DNA from: Heliopora coerulea
Lineage: Eukaryota > Cnidaria > Anthozoa > Scleralcyonacea > Helioporidae
Length of the DNA stretch: 64,000 nucleotides
Reading direction: 5' to 3'
Assembly (NCBI GenBank): GCA_030142905.1
Contig: JASJOG010000147.1
Span: 810,153 to 874,152, forward strand
The notes beneath the pieces are model-generated. The model was not told the origin of the DNA. It ran no database searches and saw only the letters and a program-made list of their open reading frames with translations. How positions within the stretch are numbered: position 1 is the stretch's first letter; every line of letters begins with the position of its first letter. This document shows, in pieces, positions 33,256 through 44,715 of this stretch. Position numbers and translations under genes: made by a program.

Positions 33256-35886
33256 TTAGTAAGAGATCAGATAGCCACCAAAAGTGGTATACCGGCCTCT
33301 ACCGTATACTGCATAAACGCTACTTCTCTCCAACCGAACCCAGAAAGTCTGACCCTTTTTCAACATTGCAAGTACAGTTTTACTCAACTGATCGTAATTT
33401 CTATGGTTGGCATGTAAATCACTGTACACAGTATTATCCTTCATAAGACGAACAAAGCTACGATATCCATTCCGCTGTAAGTACGAGACACTGAAAAGGT
33501 AAAGTCCATCGACTGGTGCAGTAAATTTTCCTGTCACAGGGTTATAAGCACTTCCTATGTTGAAGGAAACGTCGTTGAATTTGATTGCACCGAGAGCGTA
33601 GTTCGGTCCAATATTACCGCTGGTGAGGGTTGCTTGGAAGGCAGGATGGATCTGAAAAATTAGAAGTACAATAAAAGTGAGAATGAAATATGCTCTTATT
33701 TGACCGAATTACTGATTTCTAGTATTATTTACTAACATGTGATAAGAAAAAAGATTTTATTTGGAATGGATCTTGTTCCTATCCCGTGAAAAGCAAAAAT
33801 GCTGACCGTAAGCTCGTAGTCGAGCTTCTCAGAGAATTTTAAGGAAGCCAGGGATCCTAGGATTCAGAAAATCTCGGCATTTTTTTCACCGTGCCAATAT
33901 GTCCGAACGAAGCTACCGCCGAAGGTTGTCGTTGTAGTCGAATTTATAACAACATTGAGAGATCACAGCCATTAAACTGTCGGAATTGAATTAAGTTTTA
34001 AGGTTCGAAATAAATACCAAAAAAACAAATTCGCTCCATCCTCCAACCAGTGATGGGATAGTTAATGTGGTTAACAGGCTGTTTTTATAGAACAAAATAG
34101 TGTCGAGAGCCTTTGCCATGAAAAAGTTCATTTAGAAATAGCTGAGTTATTGCCCATTTTCTCACGAGCTACTGTTCTCCTAAAACGCAAAGAATGTAAT
34201 GGCAGGTCGAATGGCCTAAAAACGTTTTTTACTTAATCCCTAAAGATTCGAATAAGAAAGGACGTTGCAGCGGCCACGTTGGTGTAGCAAACAAAATATG
34301 CTCAAAAGTCTTTTGTAAAGGAACGCCCACATTGCAGTGACGATTTCAAGTGAAAACGTTAAGTATTTAATGCATTCCCTTTATTATTTGTTAATATGTG
34401 TATTCTTGAAAAAGGTATTTACTCTTCGGCACCATTAATAAATATTCGACGAATCAAGTGACGAAGTATCATCTCAATTTTGAGAGTAATATCGTCAAAA
34501 ATTGACGAAACAGGTGAGAAAGAGTCCCTCGTCCCTGCTTCTCTCCCTTACCCGCTACAAGGGGACAGCGAGTTCACGAAAGCTGAGCCCCTGCAGAGCG
34601 TCACTCGTACCGGTTCACCCACTTGTGGATTTCTTTTTGTTATACATATTGTCGCATAATAAAACAGCTTCATGTGGACACTTGTCTTGTTCTTCCATGA
34701 AAATATTACGGAAGATTGCATTCTGTGTTAAACGAAAAGATTTAAAAATTAATTTGCCGGTGTGAAAAGAAATCACAAATAAAGGATCCTGAGCACATTT
34801 GCTCTCCTCACTACGCACTTTTTAATCATTAGGTCCAAGAACTTAAGTTGAAATTATTGAAGAATAGATATACACTTCGACCTCAAAGGAAGGCCAATAA
34901 GTTCGTGCGTTTTATTTCGTAAATTAGAAGTAACTTTATTAGTTAATATCGAAACTGCAAAAAGCTTTCTCTGATTTTCAATTGACCATTCCAGCCACAT
35001 AGACTGCGTTCAATACTACATCTGTGTTTACACTCTCTTTTCTTTTGCAATTTAAATCAGTTAATAAAAGCTTTGCAATTAAGACTACAAACCTGTGCGT
35101 AGACACCGTAACCTTTGCCATGAAGGAGAAAATCTCGCATTCCTTGCCTGAAATTCAGAGTTATTCCGTATTTCTATATAAAACAAAAACCATGCATTGT
35201 TCACCTCTTTACCGAGCAAAGCTTCGGAAACTGGGTTACATGGATGAATGAAATTTTAAAACTACCGAACTATTGTCGCATAAAATTGTTCATTCTGATG
35301 CATCTGATTAACTGAGTGGAGTCCTCCGGATGTATTGCTACCATAGTTAACCAATCAAAAGCCGGAATTGTGCCTTTGAGACGACAATACACACTCCAAA
35401 GTGAATACTTGTATACGATAATCTAAATGAACCCTGGTTGTGATTTTAGCCCGGCGAACTGGATAGGGATTTCGACAAGAACTGATATCGTTCACAAATT
35501 CAGCCCTTAACAGTTTGGAAATAATGTTCAACGATTAAAAAAGGATGCCCAAACAAAAAATGAGATAAAAATGACAACACAGTACCACGGAAAGCCAACT
35601 TAATACATCGTATAAAATCAGAAAAGCAGTAGATAATTCGTCTTTACCCAGTTTAAGAGGTTCTAGAAAAGAATACACAGATTATTTCACGAAATAACTG
35701 TCATTGTATAATACTTACATGTCCAGGGAGCACGCGTTTTCTAATCGTCGAATCTTCCTGTGGAGAACTAAACATCTTTTCTAGTTCAGTGGAGGTCGAT
35801 TGAGGAAGATTCTTGCTTGAAGTAATGTAAGGCGCAGCTGAGAGCACAAAGAATAAACCAAACCACAGTACTCCAACGAATGCCAT
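33256..35886 (-). CDS. Secreted C1q-domain protein, gene C (three exons)
   Basis: Duplicate of gene A. Exons are 35719-35886 (signal peptide MAFVGVLWFGLFFVLSAAP, RKR site), 35093-35173 (QGMRDFLLHGKGYGVY) and 33256-33651 (C1q domain). All junctions are GT-AG in phase 0; about 214 residues. It differs from A by a Thr to Ile change at the first exon 3 codon, Ser to Val in the turn before TGKFTAPVDG, and Asn to Ser after LER. The polyA signal (minus) is at 33144-33149. The open upstream extension seen in gene A is broken here by TAA. Confidence 0.85.
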
Positions 35887-35946
35887 TCTGATGTCTATTT
35901 TCTTTGCTTCTTGTGGAAATGCGATCATAGCCAGATGAGCAACCTT

Positions 35947-35954
35947 CTTATATA
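35947..35954 (-). promoter_or_regulatory. TATA box of C1q gene C
   Basis: Minus-strand tatataag lies 61-68 bases before the start. The gaattgtgggtgtgtcatg block lies just upstream. Confidence 0.75.
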
Positions 35955-36606
35955 GGATACGATTTCATGACACACCCACAATTCATTGTTTCAACAGGGG
36001 AGTTAAATCCTTTATTGTACACATTAGTATTCAGTATTGTGAAAACCATTCAAGATAGCGTGATAACCATATACCAAACTGATTACTTTTGATAGCCCAG
36101 TGATAACCAATTGTCACCCTATAGACCTCTTGCATTTAAGTTATTCCTCTGCTGGAGTAAAAGAATTTCAATAAATTATTCGACCAGTTGAACGTCGGGG
36201 CTTTGAATTTGTCATCCAGATATGATCATTTAGCATATGAGTGCAAGTGGTCTATGCTTATTGCATGCGAATAAGTGACTATCGAACTGAATTTCTAACA
36301 ACAAACGTCTCTTGTACGCCAAACTTTAAGAAAAATCCAATTTAACTGAGTGGATGATCAGTGAAACTCCTAAGTAGGCAGTAATTTGTGGATTATTTGG
36401 TGGAGACCATGACTCGAATAATGATACTGTTTGTCTGAGGTGTTAACTTTAAATGCAAAATGTTTGCTAAGGACAACCAAGCAGACCGACCAGAGCTTTA
36501 AGAGTGACAGAAAAAGACTTGTAAACTGTGCATGTTGTGGTATTCCTGTAGCAGGTATCGAAGGTGGTAAGTTTTTGATACCCAGAGAAGTCTTGTCAGT
36601 ATCTAA

Positions 36607-36726
36607 GGCCCAGTTCAAACGTCGAACTTTTCATGTGTCGTATTTATTGTTAATTAGCAAAATCCTTTGTTCAAACTGATTTGCATTTGATTCAGCTGAT
36701 GAAAAGTGCGAGGTTTGAATTGAGCC
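36607..36726. mobile_element. Short MITE, GGCCCAGTTCAAAC type
   Basis: Inverted ends ggcccagttcaaacgtcgaa and, reversed, ggctcaattcaaacctcg flank about 80 bases. TAA precedes the left end. It resembles Harbinger-type MITEs. Confidence 0.5.
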
Positions 36727-37044
36727 TGACACCCTCTGAAGTTCTAACAATACGCCCACTGGCATTAGAATATTGAAAAGAGGTACAAGTGTGACATACT
36801 GTTATCGGTGATGTAATAAATTTAATGGAAGAACGAGTATTTTTTATCTGGCCATGTCCACACTAATCCGTTATTGTTCGAAAACACAACATTTTTTATC
36901 CGTTTTCAAAACGTTTTCTAGCCAATCTAAAGCGTTTTCGAATCGTTTTTAGCATCCACTGCAAAACTGGAAACGATGTGATAACACTGAATCAGCCGAG
37001 CCATCCGCCTTCAATATCCTAACTCCAAAGGGGAAGGCATTAGT

Positions 37045-37245
37045 AAGCGTAAAGGGCCATTTACATGTGCGACGTTGCACGTTACGATTGTCATTCTGGC
37101 GTATATAATAAACTCATGATAGTCAATGTAACAAGATATCCGCTTATGGTTCGCTGTAGTTTATCGTCGCCGCTCTCATCAGTTAAACACATACCCAAAA
37201 TCGTCAAACGCAAGGCACAAAGTTGCACGTGTAAACAGCCCTTAA
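37045..37245. mobile_element. Palindromic MITE, GTTTACA family
   Basis: Ends agggccatttacatgtgcg and cacgtgtaaacagccct are inverted, with TAA on both outer sides (a 3-bp target duplication). Same family as 7137, 32612 and 49166. Confidence 0.6.
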
Positions 37246-37392
37246 AGAATTTTTAAGGCTTCCACAGGATTATTTTTAAGAGATTAAACTACCCGTTATT
37301 CAATTGTAAGCAAACAAATATAATCTAAAACGATACAATCAGTCGTTCGTCTGCCATATTTGATAATAACGTGCAGGAATACTCACGAATGC

Positions 37393-37521
37393 TAACCCTT
37401 TCATACACGATTTCTTATTCTTTTGTTCTTTATTCTCTTTTGTTTTTATCTTTGTTGCTTCGTTAACTCCATTAATATAATTTGTTGTTCTACGACAACG
37501 GTAAGCATGAAAGGGCTAATG
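37393..37521. mobile_element. Small MITE, CCTTTCAT type
   Basis: Inverted ends aaccctttcatac and gcatgaaagggct surround a T-rich core. GCTAA or CTAA flanks both ends. Confidence 0.5.
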
Positions 37522-37529
37522 AGTGAACT

Positions 37530-37872
37530 AAAGAGTCCAACACATTTCTGGTCTCCTTTTACAATCTGTTGCGGAAAACACCTCCGAGAGCTTATCTCGA
37601 CTTTACCTCTTGTTCCTTTGAAGATTTGTCAGTGCGAAGGGAGCTTTACGCAAAATGATGTTTTTCGCATTCATTTACAGATTATGGTACGTCGCCTAGT
37701 TGACGCCCATTGTCCATCAGCAGTTTTGTCAAAGCCAGATTATTTTAATACCGTTATTATTGTTCCTCGTTCATGCACCACTACCTGTCATTAAAATAAT
37801 TTAGTGTTAATCAATGGTCACGGGCGTGATGAAGGATTTAATATCGCGAGTGAAGCGTAACGGTCACTAGGG
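37530..37872 (+). promoter_or_regulatory. Distal upstream blocks of gene D
   Basis: Two non-coding blocks are shared with other family members. The first (tttctggtctcctttt to gattatggta) is shared with E and the F remnant. The second (atatcgcgagtgaagcgtaa then cggtcactaggg) is shared with E and inverted upstream of A. Confidence 0.45.
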
Positions 37873-38158
37873 AATAATCAACCATTTTATACCAAAACTT
37901 ACACACTATGAAATAACATTTTTTTTATAAGTTTAGCGTAAAAGAAATGTTTATCATAGAAATTACAATATTCACTTTAGAGGATGCGAAAAACAGTTTG
38001 ACTAGTGGTTCTCCTACTATTTTCCACGGAAAGCAGTTTGATAAGTAGTTCTCACATTACTTTAAACGGTTTTTAAACTCCTGAATAATAATGAGTACAG
38101 CAAAGTATTCAAAGCTGTTTTGAAGCAATGAATTGTGGGTGTGTCATGAGACAAATGC

Positions 38159-38166
38159 TATATAAG
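38159..38166 (+). promoter_or_regulatory. TATA box of C1q gene D
   Basis: tatataag followed by acggttgcttcg, 61-68 bases before the start. The gaattgtgggtgtgtcatga block is just upstream. Confidence 0.75.
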
Positions 38167-38226
38167 ACGGTTGCTTCGCAAGTTATCACTGCATTCAAAG
38201 AAGTAGAATAGAAGATAGACTACAGC

Positions 38227-41200
38227 ATGGCATTTGTCGGAGTATTGTGGTTTAGTTTATTCGTCGTGCTCTCTGCTGCACCTGGCCTTACTTCAAGCAA
38301 GAACCTTCTTAACTCGACCTCGATTGAGCTAGAAAAGATGGTCATGTTTCCACAGGAAGATTCAAAGATTACCAAGCGCTTTGTTGGTGGATATGTAAGT
38401 ATGCTTTAATTGCAGTTATTTCGTGAAATAATCTGGGTCTTCTTTTCTCGTATCTCTCACCTGGATAAAAATGTATTCTCTGCTGCTTGGCTTATTTTAC
38501 GATGTATTAAATTGGCTTTACAGTCTACCACGGTATTGCAGTCGTCGTTTTTGTCAGAGCTTCCTATTCAGTATCTTTTAATCGTAAGTTGACTGTGAGT
38601 ATTATTCACCGTCAAATATTTTGGGCTGCATACGTGAATACTTTCTGTTCTAGTGGAAATCTCTATCGAGTTGACTTTGCTAAAATCACAACTCGGATTC
38701 ATTCAGACTTTCGTACACAACTGTTCCTCCAGGGGTGTGTGTTGGTGTCTCAAGGGCTCGATCCCTCATTTCGATTGGCAAACTAAAGTAGCAATTCGTC
38801 TACAAGCCTCCACCCAGTTAATCGTATACATCAGTATGAGGAATCCTACACGACAATTCCACCGAAATTTTGAAATTCCATTCGTTCGTTCATGTAACCC
38901 ACCACCTTGAATTTTGATTGGTAAAGACACTAACAATTTATCATTTTCCTTTCGTGTAGAAATCCGGAATAACTCTGAATTTTGGGCAAGGAATGCGAGA
39001 TTTTATCCTTCATGGCAAAGGTTACGGTGTCTATGCGAAGGTTTGGGCTCGTAATTGTGAAGCATTTTTATTAGTTGCTTAAACTATCAAAGGAAAACTG
39101 CACACTATCAAAGGAAAACTGCACGTGAAACAGAAATGTAGTATTGAAAGTGGCTTTGTTGTTTATTTGGGCGGGCAGGTCAGCTGAAAATCAAGATAAG
39201 CATTTGGCAACTAGGGTATTGAAGGTGATCAAGCTAACTCTTATTTGCGAAGAAAAACGCACCAATTTATTGGCCTTATACGAGATCGAAGTAAATAACT
39301 GTCCTTGAATAATTCCATGATTTTTTTGAATCACCAAATGAATTGTACAGGACCTATTTCAATGGCTATTTCACCGACTCTCTTGTTAACAAAAAAAATT
39401 CTGTCTTGGTGTCTTTTAAGCAGGGCGGTAGAACTTCAACGAGACCGGTCTAACCATTGCAACAGCATGCAGAGAAGGAATAAGTGCCAACATCACTTTA
39501 TTGTCTCAAACCAAATTGCCTATAATATTAGCACTGTAAGAAAAAACAATCAAATAATGGGGAAAATGCACTGAATGAGGAAGTGTTTTCACTTGATCAT
39601 CGCTACCGTGCTAAAGTTCCTTGAAAAATGATCTTACACTGTAATCATCTAGAAATTTTTGGTACACCAACATGGCCGCTGCCGCGTCCGTTATTATTTC
39701 CCTATTGAAAATTTCACATGACTATTCACATGTGACCATTTGTGTTTTGCGTCTATCAATTGTGAGATCTGGCATGTGTTGTTTTCGTAAGGTTGAGGCG
39801 GATGGTTAGATCTGTGTATTAACTCGTGTTGATGCGATATGTTTTACCAGTACATAATGACCCATGGAACCTTTGTCCTCAGCCTGAGTTATTTTAGTTT
39901 CATATTGTTTAAAGTACCCTCGGTGGACACGATTAAATCAAAATTAAACTCCTATGTGATCACATGTGAAAAGTGATGCAAAATTTTCATAAGACTTGAA
40001 TCCTCGCGAATTGAGTGAAAACATCTTCAGGCCGTTAAAGAATTACATTATTCTTTTTGTAAGCCAAATCTACTTCCAAACTTTTCGTGACAAAATTATT
40101 CGTTTCCAGTTTAAGCTTCTTCATCACGAAGGTTCCGAACAGGATTTTGTCCGTTGGAAACGGCGTATTAATATTAACTAACATCGAATCAACATCTCGA
40201 GGATGCAGATATTAAGTTCATTTTCTTAGCACTCATTTCCAGCGGCGAAGGCCAGAGTTAACAAGTGGGGACGGGGAGGGAGGGTAGCAGCCCGTGTTTG
40301 TCAAAGATTGACTTAAATATTAGATGAGAGATGTGGAAATGATATAGTCATTTTCACGCGATTGTAGGACTCTACCGTTCTTGTAAAGACTGTATATCCC
40401 CTGGATGTATTCTCTTCATATTTGAGTGACTCTAGTTGACTATAGTTCTGAAAATTGATGAGGTAGGAACCCCCCATCATTCCCTTAGTCTCACCGCTGC
40501 TAGAACCTTAGAACATCGAAATTCGACTGAGAAGTGCTTCAACATGACTGCAGGTGTGAAGGTTTTCATGAGAGGCAAGTGGGGGAAAGGGAAATTAAAA
40601 CTCCGATTGTCTAAACCATGTGAACTCGAGACAATTTTGTCGAAATAGCGACCATTTCGTATAACCTTCCAATGTAGTTTAGTACAAAAAAAAAAAATGT
40701 AGCGTCTAAAAACTTGCCAAGACTGCAGGTTTCGATCAATTTGCCTACATGCCCTGAATAAAATTTGAAGACTTACTGTCGACGTTGTCATGCATTTTCA
40801 TTTTCCTAGTGAACACGAAACTGGAACCATTTCAAATCTTTTCTTGACGAGAAATCGTAAATGTGCAAGAAATCTGTTATTAGTTTTACTTAGTGCATAT
40901 TTCATTGGTAAAGTAAAAGAACATTTTATTTTCTCTCTTCATAATTGTACTTTCCATTTTTCAGACCCATCCTGCCTTCCAAGCAACCCTCACCAGCGGT
41001 AATATTGGACCTAACTACGCTCTCGGTGCAATCAAATTCAATGACGTTTCCCTCAATGTTGGAGGTACTTATAACTCATCGACAGGAAAATTTACCGCAC
41101 CAGTAGATGGCATTTATCTTTTTAGTGTGTCGTACTTGCAGCGCAATGGATATCGTAGCTACGTTCGCCTTATGAAAGATAATACGGTATACAGCGATTT

Positions 41201-41360
41201 ACATGCCAACCATAGAAATTACGATCAGTTGAGCAAAACTGTACTTGCAATGTTGAAAAAAGGTCAGACTTTCTGGGTTCGTTTGGAGAGAAATAGCGTT
41301 TATGCAGTATACGGTAGAGGCCGGTATACCACTTTTGGTGGATTTCTTATCTCTCACTGA
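38227..41360 (+). CDS. Secreted C1q-domain protein, gene D (three exons)
   Basis: Exons are 38227-38394 (signal peptide MAFVGVLWFSLFVVLSAAP, KR site), 38960-39040 (NFGQGMRDFILHGKGYGVY, ending AAG instead of CAG) and 40965-41360 (C1q domain). Phase 0 and GT-AG throughout; about 214 residues. The C1q exon has SSTGKFTAPVDGIYLFSVSY, KKGQTFWVRL and FGGFLISH. Intron 2 is long (1.9 kb) and contains a 20-base tandem duplication near 39085-39125 and an A11 run near 40686. All key residues seen in A and B are kept. Confidence 0.85.
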
Positions 41361-42804
41361 GGTTAAGGATTCGAAATATACTAGCCTAAACGATAAAGGA
41401 TATTAATGTAATTATAGAAATTATCACTTTGGTTTCATTTAGAACTCTTTGGTAAATTAACTATATGAAGTTGCCTGCAAGTTGACTTCGTTACATTGTA
41501 AGGAAGATTTGTTCTAAATTAAAGTTTCTTCATTGAGATAAGTGCGTTTTGCTTTTCAAGAAGAAATTAACCTTCGAAATCAGGAGGATCCGAAATGGGC
41601 GAGTTGCAATATAACTTTTTTATTATCAATTTGATTTTTTGAAGATTAAACCCTTAAAGCCCAAATTTTTCTAAATTTAAAATTAGAAATTCAAAACATT
41701 ACCAAGAAATTAATCAGAGCAGGTTACCCCAGGCGTGTAACATCAAACATTTTGAACAAATTTGTGAACCCAAAGACGAGAAGCTAATTTCCACGTATTT
41801 GTTCGACAAAGAAAAGAACATCTTTTTTTTAACTATCCGTATTGTAAATCTAACGAGATATTGAGCGAGAATTTAATGCTAAATTCAGCTCGTTTACAAA
41901 CGATCGTTTTATCCTGTGTATCTTACGGGGAAACTCGGAAAATAAAAGTCCTCTTCTTTTTAAGAGACAGAAATTCTCGCAGGTCACATGTGGTTTATTC
42001 CGAGAAATGCTCAAGCAGAGAATCGTACATTGCAGAAACTATGAGAAATTTTGAGATACGAGAAACGGAGTATGAAAATCCCAATCATAACTCACAATCT
42101 GTTTGTCATTTAAAGAAGTCCACATATTCACGTGGAACATTTTGGCTATAAAAAATTCACTTTCTAAAAGAGGAATCATTAAAGGACCTGTTTTTAGCTA
42201 AAAGAAACCCATAAGTACAACAAAAGAACAAAATAAACCTAAATTAGGAAATTGGCTTATGGCGAATGTTTTGGCTCAGGGAATTCCATAGGACATAAAA
42301 GGACTACGGATTGTGGTGCTTGTAATTAGCACTAATGATGACTAGAAGTCGAAAGCGTTTTGTTATTTCCTTGTTTTTAATATTTAATAAATCTTTTAGG
42401 CCGTTTTAATACATTTCCAAAGCAAATATTACAGCAAATTTTAAATTTTTCAGTGAGTTCAAAATCCTATTGAAATCTGTTTTTGCACATAATATCCATG
42501 AATGAAATCCCACAGGTATTTACGTTTGGGTGGTAAAAGGTTAGAGAATAACTGAACGAAATCGAAGAGTTGAGCACAGTAAATTTATATATGAACGACA
42601 AACGCGTATATTCTTTGCAGAGCTAGAAAGCGGAGAGAGATAATTTGTTTGCGAAACTTAGTAAAATGACTATCTTTTTACATAACCGAGCCCTTAATGG
42701 TTATTCAGCCCCGTTTCATCACAGAATTATAACGTATCAGTCATTCGTCTGCCATATTTGACAATAACGTGGAGGAATACTCTTGAATAGCGAGTGAACG
42801 AAAG
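41361..42804. other. Spacer between genes D and E
   Basis: No gene is supported. AT-rich unique sequence; short open frames here have no recognisable features. Confidence 0.4.
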
Positions 42805-43148
42805 AGTCCAACAAATTTCTGGTCTCTTTTTACAATCTGTTGCAGAAAACTCCTTTGAGAGCTCATCTCGCCTTTTCCGTTTTGTTTCTTTGGATATTTG
42901 TCTGTGCGAAGGGAGCTTCACGCCAAATGATGTTTTTCGCAATCATTAAATAATTACGGTATTTTTTTCTAGTTGACAACCAATTGTCGATAAACCGTTT
43001 TTTCAAAGCAAGCCATTTTAATAGCGTTTTTATTGTTTTTCCTTCTTGCAGTACTTCTCATTATTTAAATAAGTAATAGTTAATCAATGATCACTTGTGT
43101 GAAAAAGCAGTTAATATCGCGCGTGAAGCGTAACGGTCACTAGGGGTT
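42805..43148 (+). promoter_or_regulatory. Distal upstream blocks of gene E
   Basis: The same two blocks as at 37530-37872, in the same order. They now lie 1.57 kb from the gene E start because a 1185-bp MITE sits in between. Confidence 0.45.
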
Positions 43149-43403
43149 AGTCATCCACTTTATATCATGACTCACCCACTAATAAATAACTATTTTTTTT
43201 TAATTTTATTTTATTTATCTATTATTTTCAGTTTAATGTAAAAGAAACGTTGGTTATTAGAAATTACGATATTCATTTAATTGGATGCAGTAAATAATAT
43301 GACAAGTGGTTATCACACTATTATGAAGGGAAACAATTTCATAAATGGTTATCACGAATCTTTGAAAAGCCTTCACAATCCTCACTCCTAATGAGTACAA
43401 TAA

Positions 43404-44588
43404 AGCCTGGTTCACACTTGAACATAAGCATAAGAATAAAGTCAAAACAAAAATGCAAAACTAAAGAATGAAGTCAAGCCTGCGACATGAGGATCGTAAT
43501 AAGCATAAACAGAAGCATATGATCATAGTCTCGGCATATAGGCTTTGATAGATTGTGCCAGCACAATTTTTGGCATAATTTGCCATTGTGAGCACAATTT
43601 TCACGATTTTCCGAAAAAAGCACTGCAAGAATAATTATCATTTTCCGTTTCTTCTTAAGCATTAAATTGCTCATTTTTTTTATGCTGAAATACTTTATCA
43701 GAATTTACCAGTAAATCGCAGTAATCAATGTCAAGCAGTATGAGAACGTTCGTAGTTTCCTAACCAGTCTCTAGTGAGAACTGTCCCTCTGGCAGCGGGA
43801 TGTACCGCTGTAGTGCTGTAGTGCTGTAGCGCTGTTTATTTAAACATCAAGATGGCGAGTTACAGTGATTTGGAGGATGGCAGTGATTTAGAACGTGAAA
43901 AAGAAGTGATATAAACAGTCAGTGGTTCTAAGAACAGCTGAAATAACCCAACAACGAACTCTGAGATTAATTGAAGGGAAATAAGTATGGAAAGAGAGGA
44001 ACATCTGATATGAAAAATGTAATTCTCATGTGCATTCCCTCCGTTCTTCTCATGCTCCGGTACTTGCAAGATCATGTCCTTGTAGATTTCCTGCAAGTTA
44101 GTGTTGTGCCACAGTGCAACAAGCGATAAGGACAGAGTTGTTTGTTAAACAGTACTTGGCTCTGCACGAACTCCTTGCAGTTATAATTTTAACAGTTATA
44201 ACTGCTTCAAACGAATACATGTTGTAGTTAATTTAACATGTTAACGTAAAGTAACACCAACTTCACGACTGCGGTTACCATGAGTACCATTTAAAGAAGC
44301 AATAAAGTAGCATATATTCTTCGCACTTCTTAGTATTATCAGCATAATTTAAAACAACTCTCACTCTTTCCGGAACAATTTCAGTAAAAATGGAGCTGCG
44401 CCAGTAGCATAATGTGCTAGTTTTACGAGCACAATCTATTAAAGCCTACCGGCATTAGCCAAGAGCCGAACAAAAGACGAAACAAAGAAAAATTCTTGTT
44501 TTTTTATCTTCCCGACTCCAAGAGATGTTATGCTTTGTTTTCGTATTGATCTTGTGCATATGCTTATTTCGCTAGTGTGAACCAGGCT
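43404..44588. mobile_element. PIF/Harbinger-like non-autonomous element in the gene E promoter
   Basis: The perfect terminal word agcctggttcacac and its inverse gtgtgaaccaggct bound 1185 bp. TAA on both sides (43401-43403 and 44589-44591) is the 3-bp target duplication typical of PIF/Harbinger. Inside, a 20-codon open frame at 43852 (MASYSDLEDGSDLEREKEVI) follows three gctgtagtg-type repeats. No transposase is present. Confidence 0.7.
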
Positions 44589-44647
44589 TAATGGATTGAA
44601 CCCTTCTGCTGAAACAATGAATTGTGGGATTGTCATGAGATAAGTGC

Positions 44648-44655
44648 TATATAAG
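44648..44655 (+). promoter_or_regulatory. TATA box of C1q pseudogene E
   Basis: tatataag followed by acggttctttacc, 61-68 bases before the start. The upstream gaattgtgggattgtcatga block is slightly changed. Confidence 0.7.
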
Positions 44656-44715
44656 ACGGTTCTTTACCTGGTTACCATCACATTGGAAGAAGTAGAATAG
44701 AAGATAGACTACATC

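Larger units (their letters stand above)
24640..36365. repeat. Segmental duplication, right copy
   Basis: This is the second copy of the unit at 1-10825. Here the Maverick right end joins its own upstream part (Maverick 1), so the unit probably arose from a larger duplicated segment whose left part lies outside the window. This copy keeps the Penelope-like element at greater length, but has lost 483 bp carrying the zinc-ribbon gene that the left copy keeps. Confidence 0.9.
36366..37799. other. Spacer between divergent genes C and D
   Basis: No gene is supported. It holds three MITEs (36607-36726, 37045-37245, 37393-37521). The stretch 36850-36960 resembles a decayed repeat with gtccacactaatccg. 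Confidence 0.45.

Noticed and set aside
42727..42942. An open minus-strand frame upstream of gene E.
   Set aside because: It lies in the conserved non-coding promoter block, and the frame is not kept upstream of D or F.
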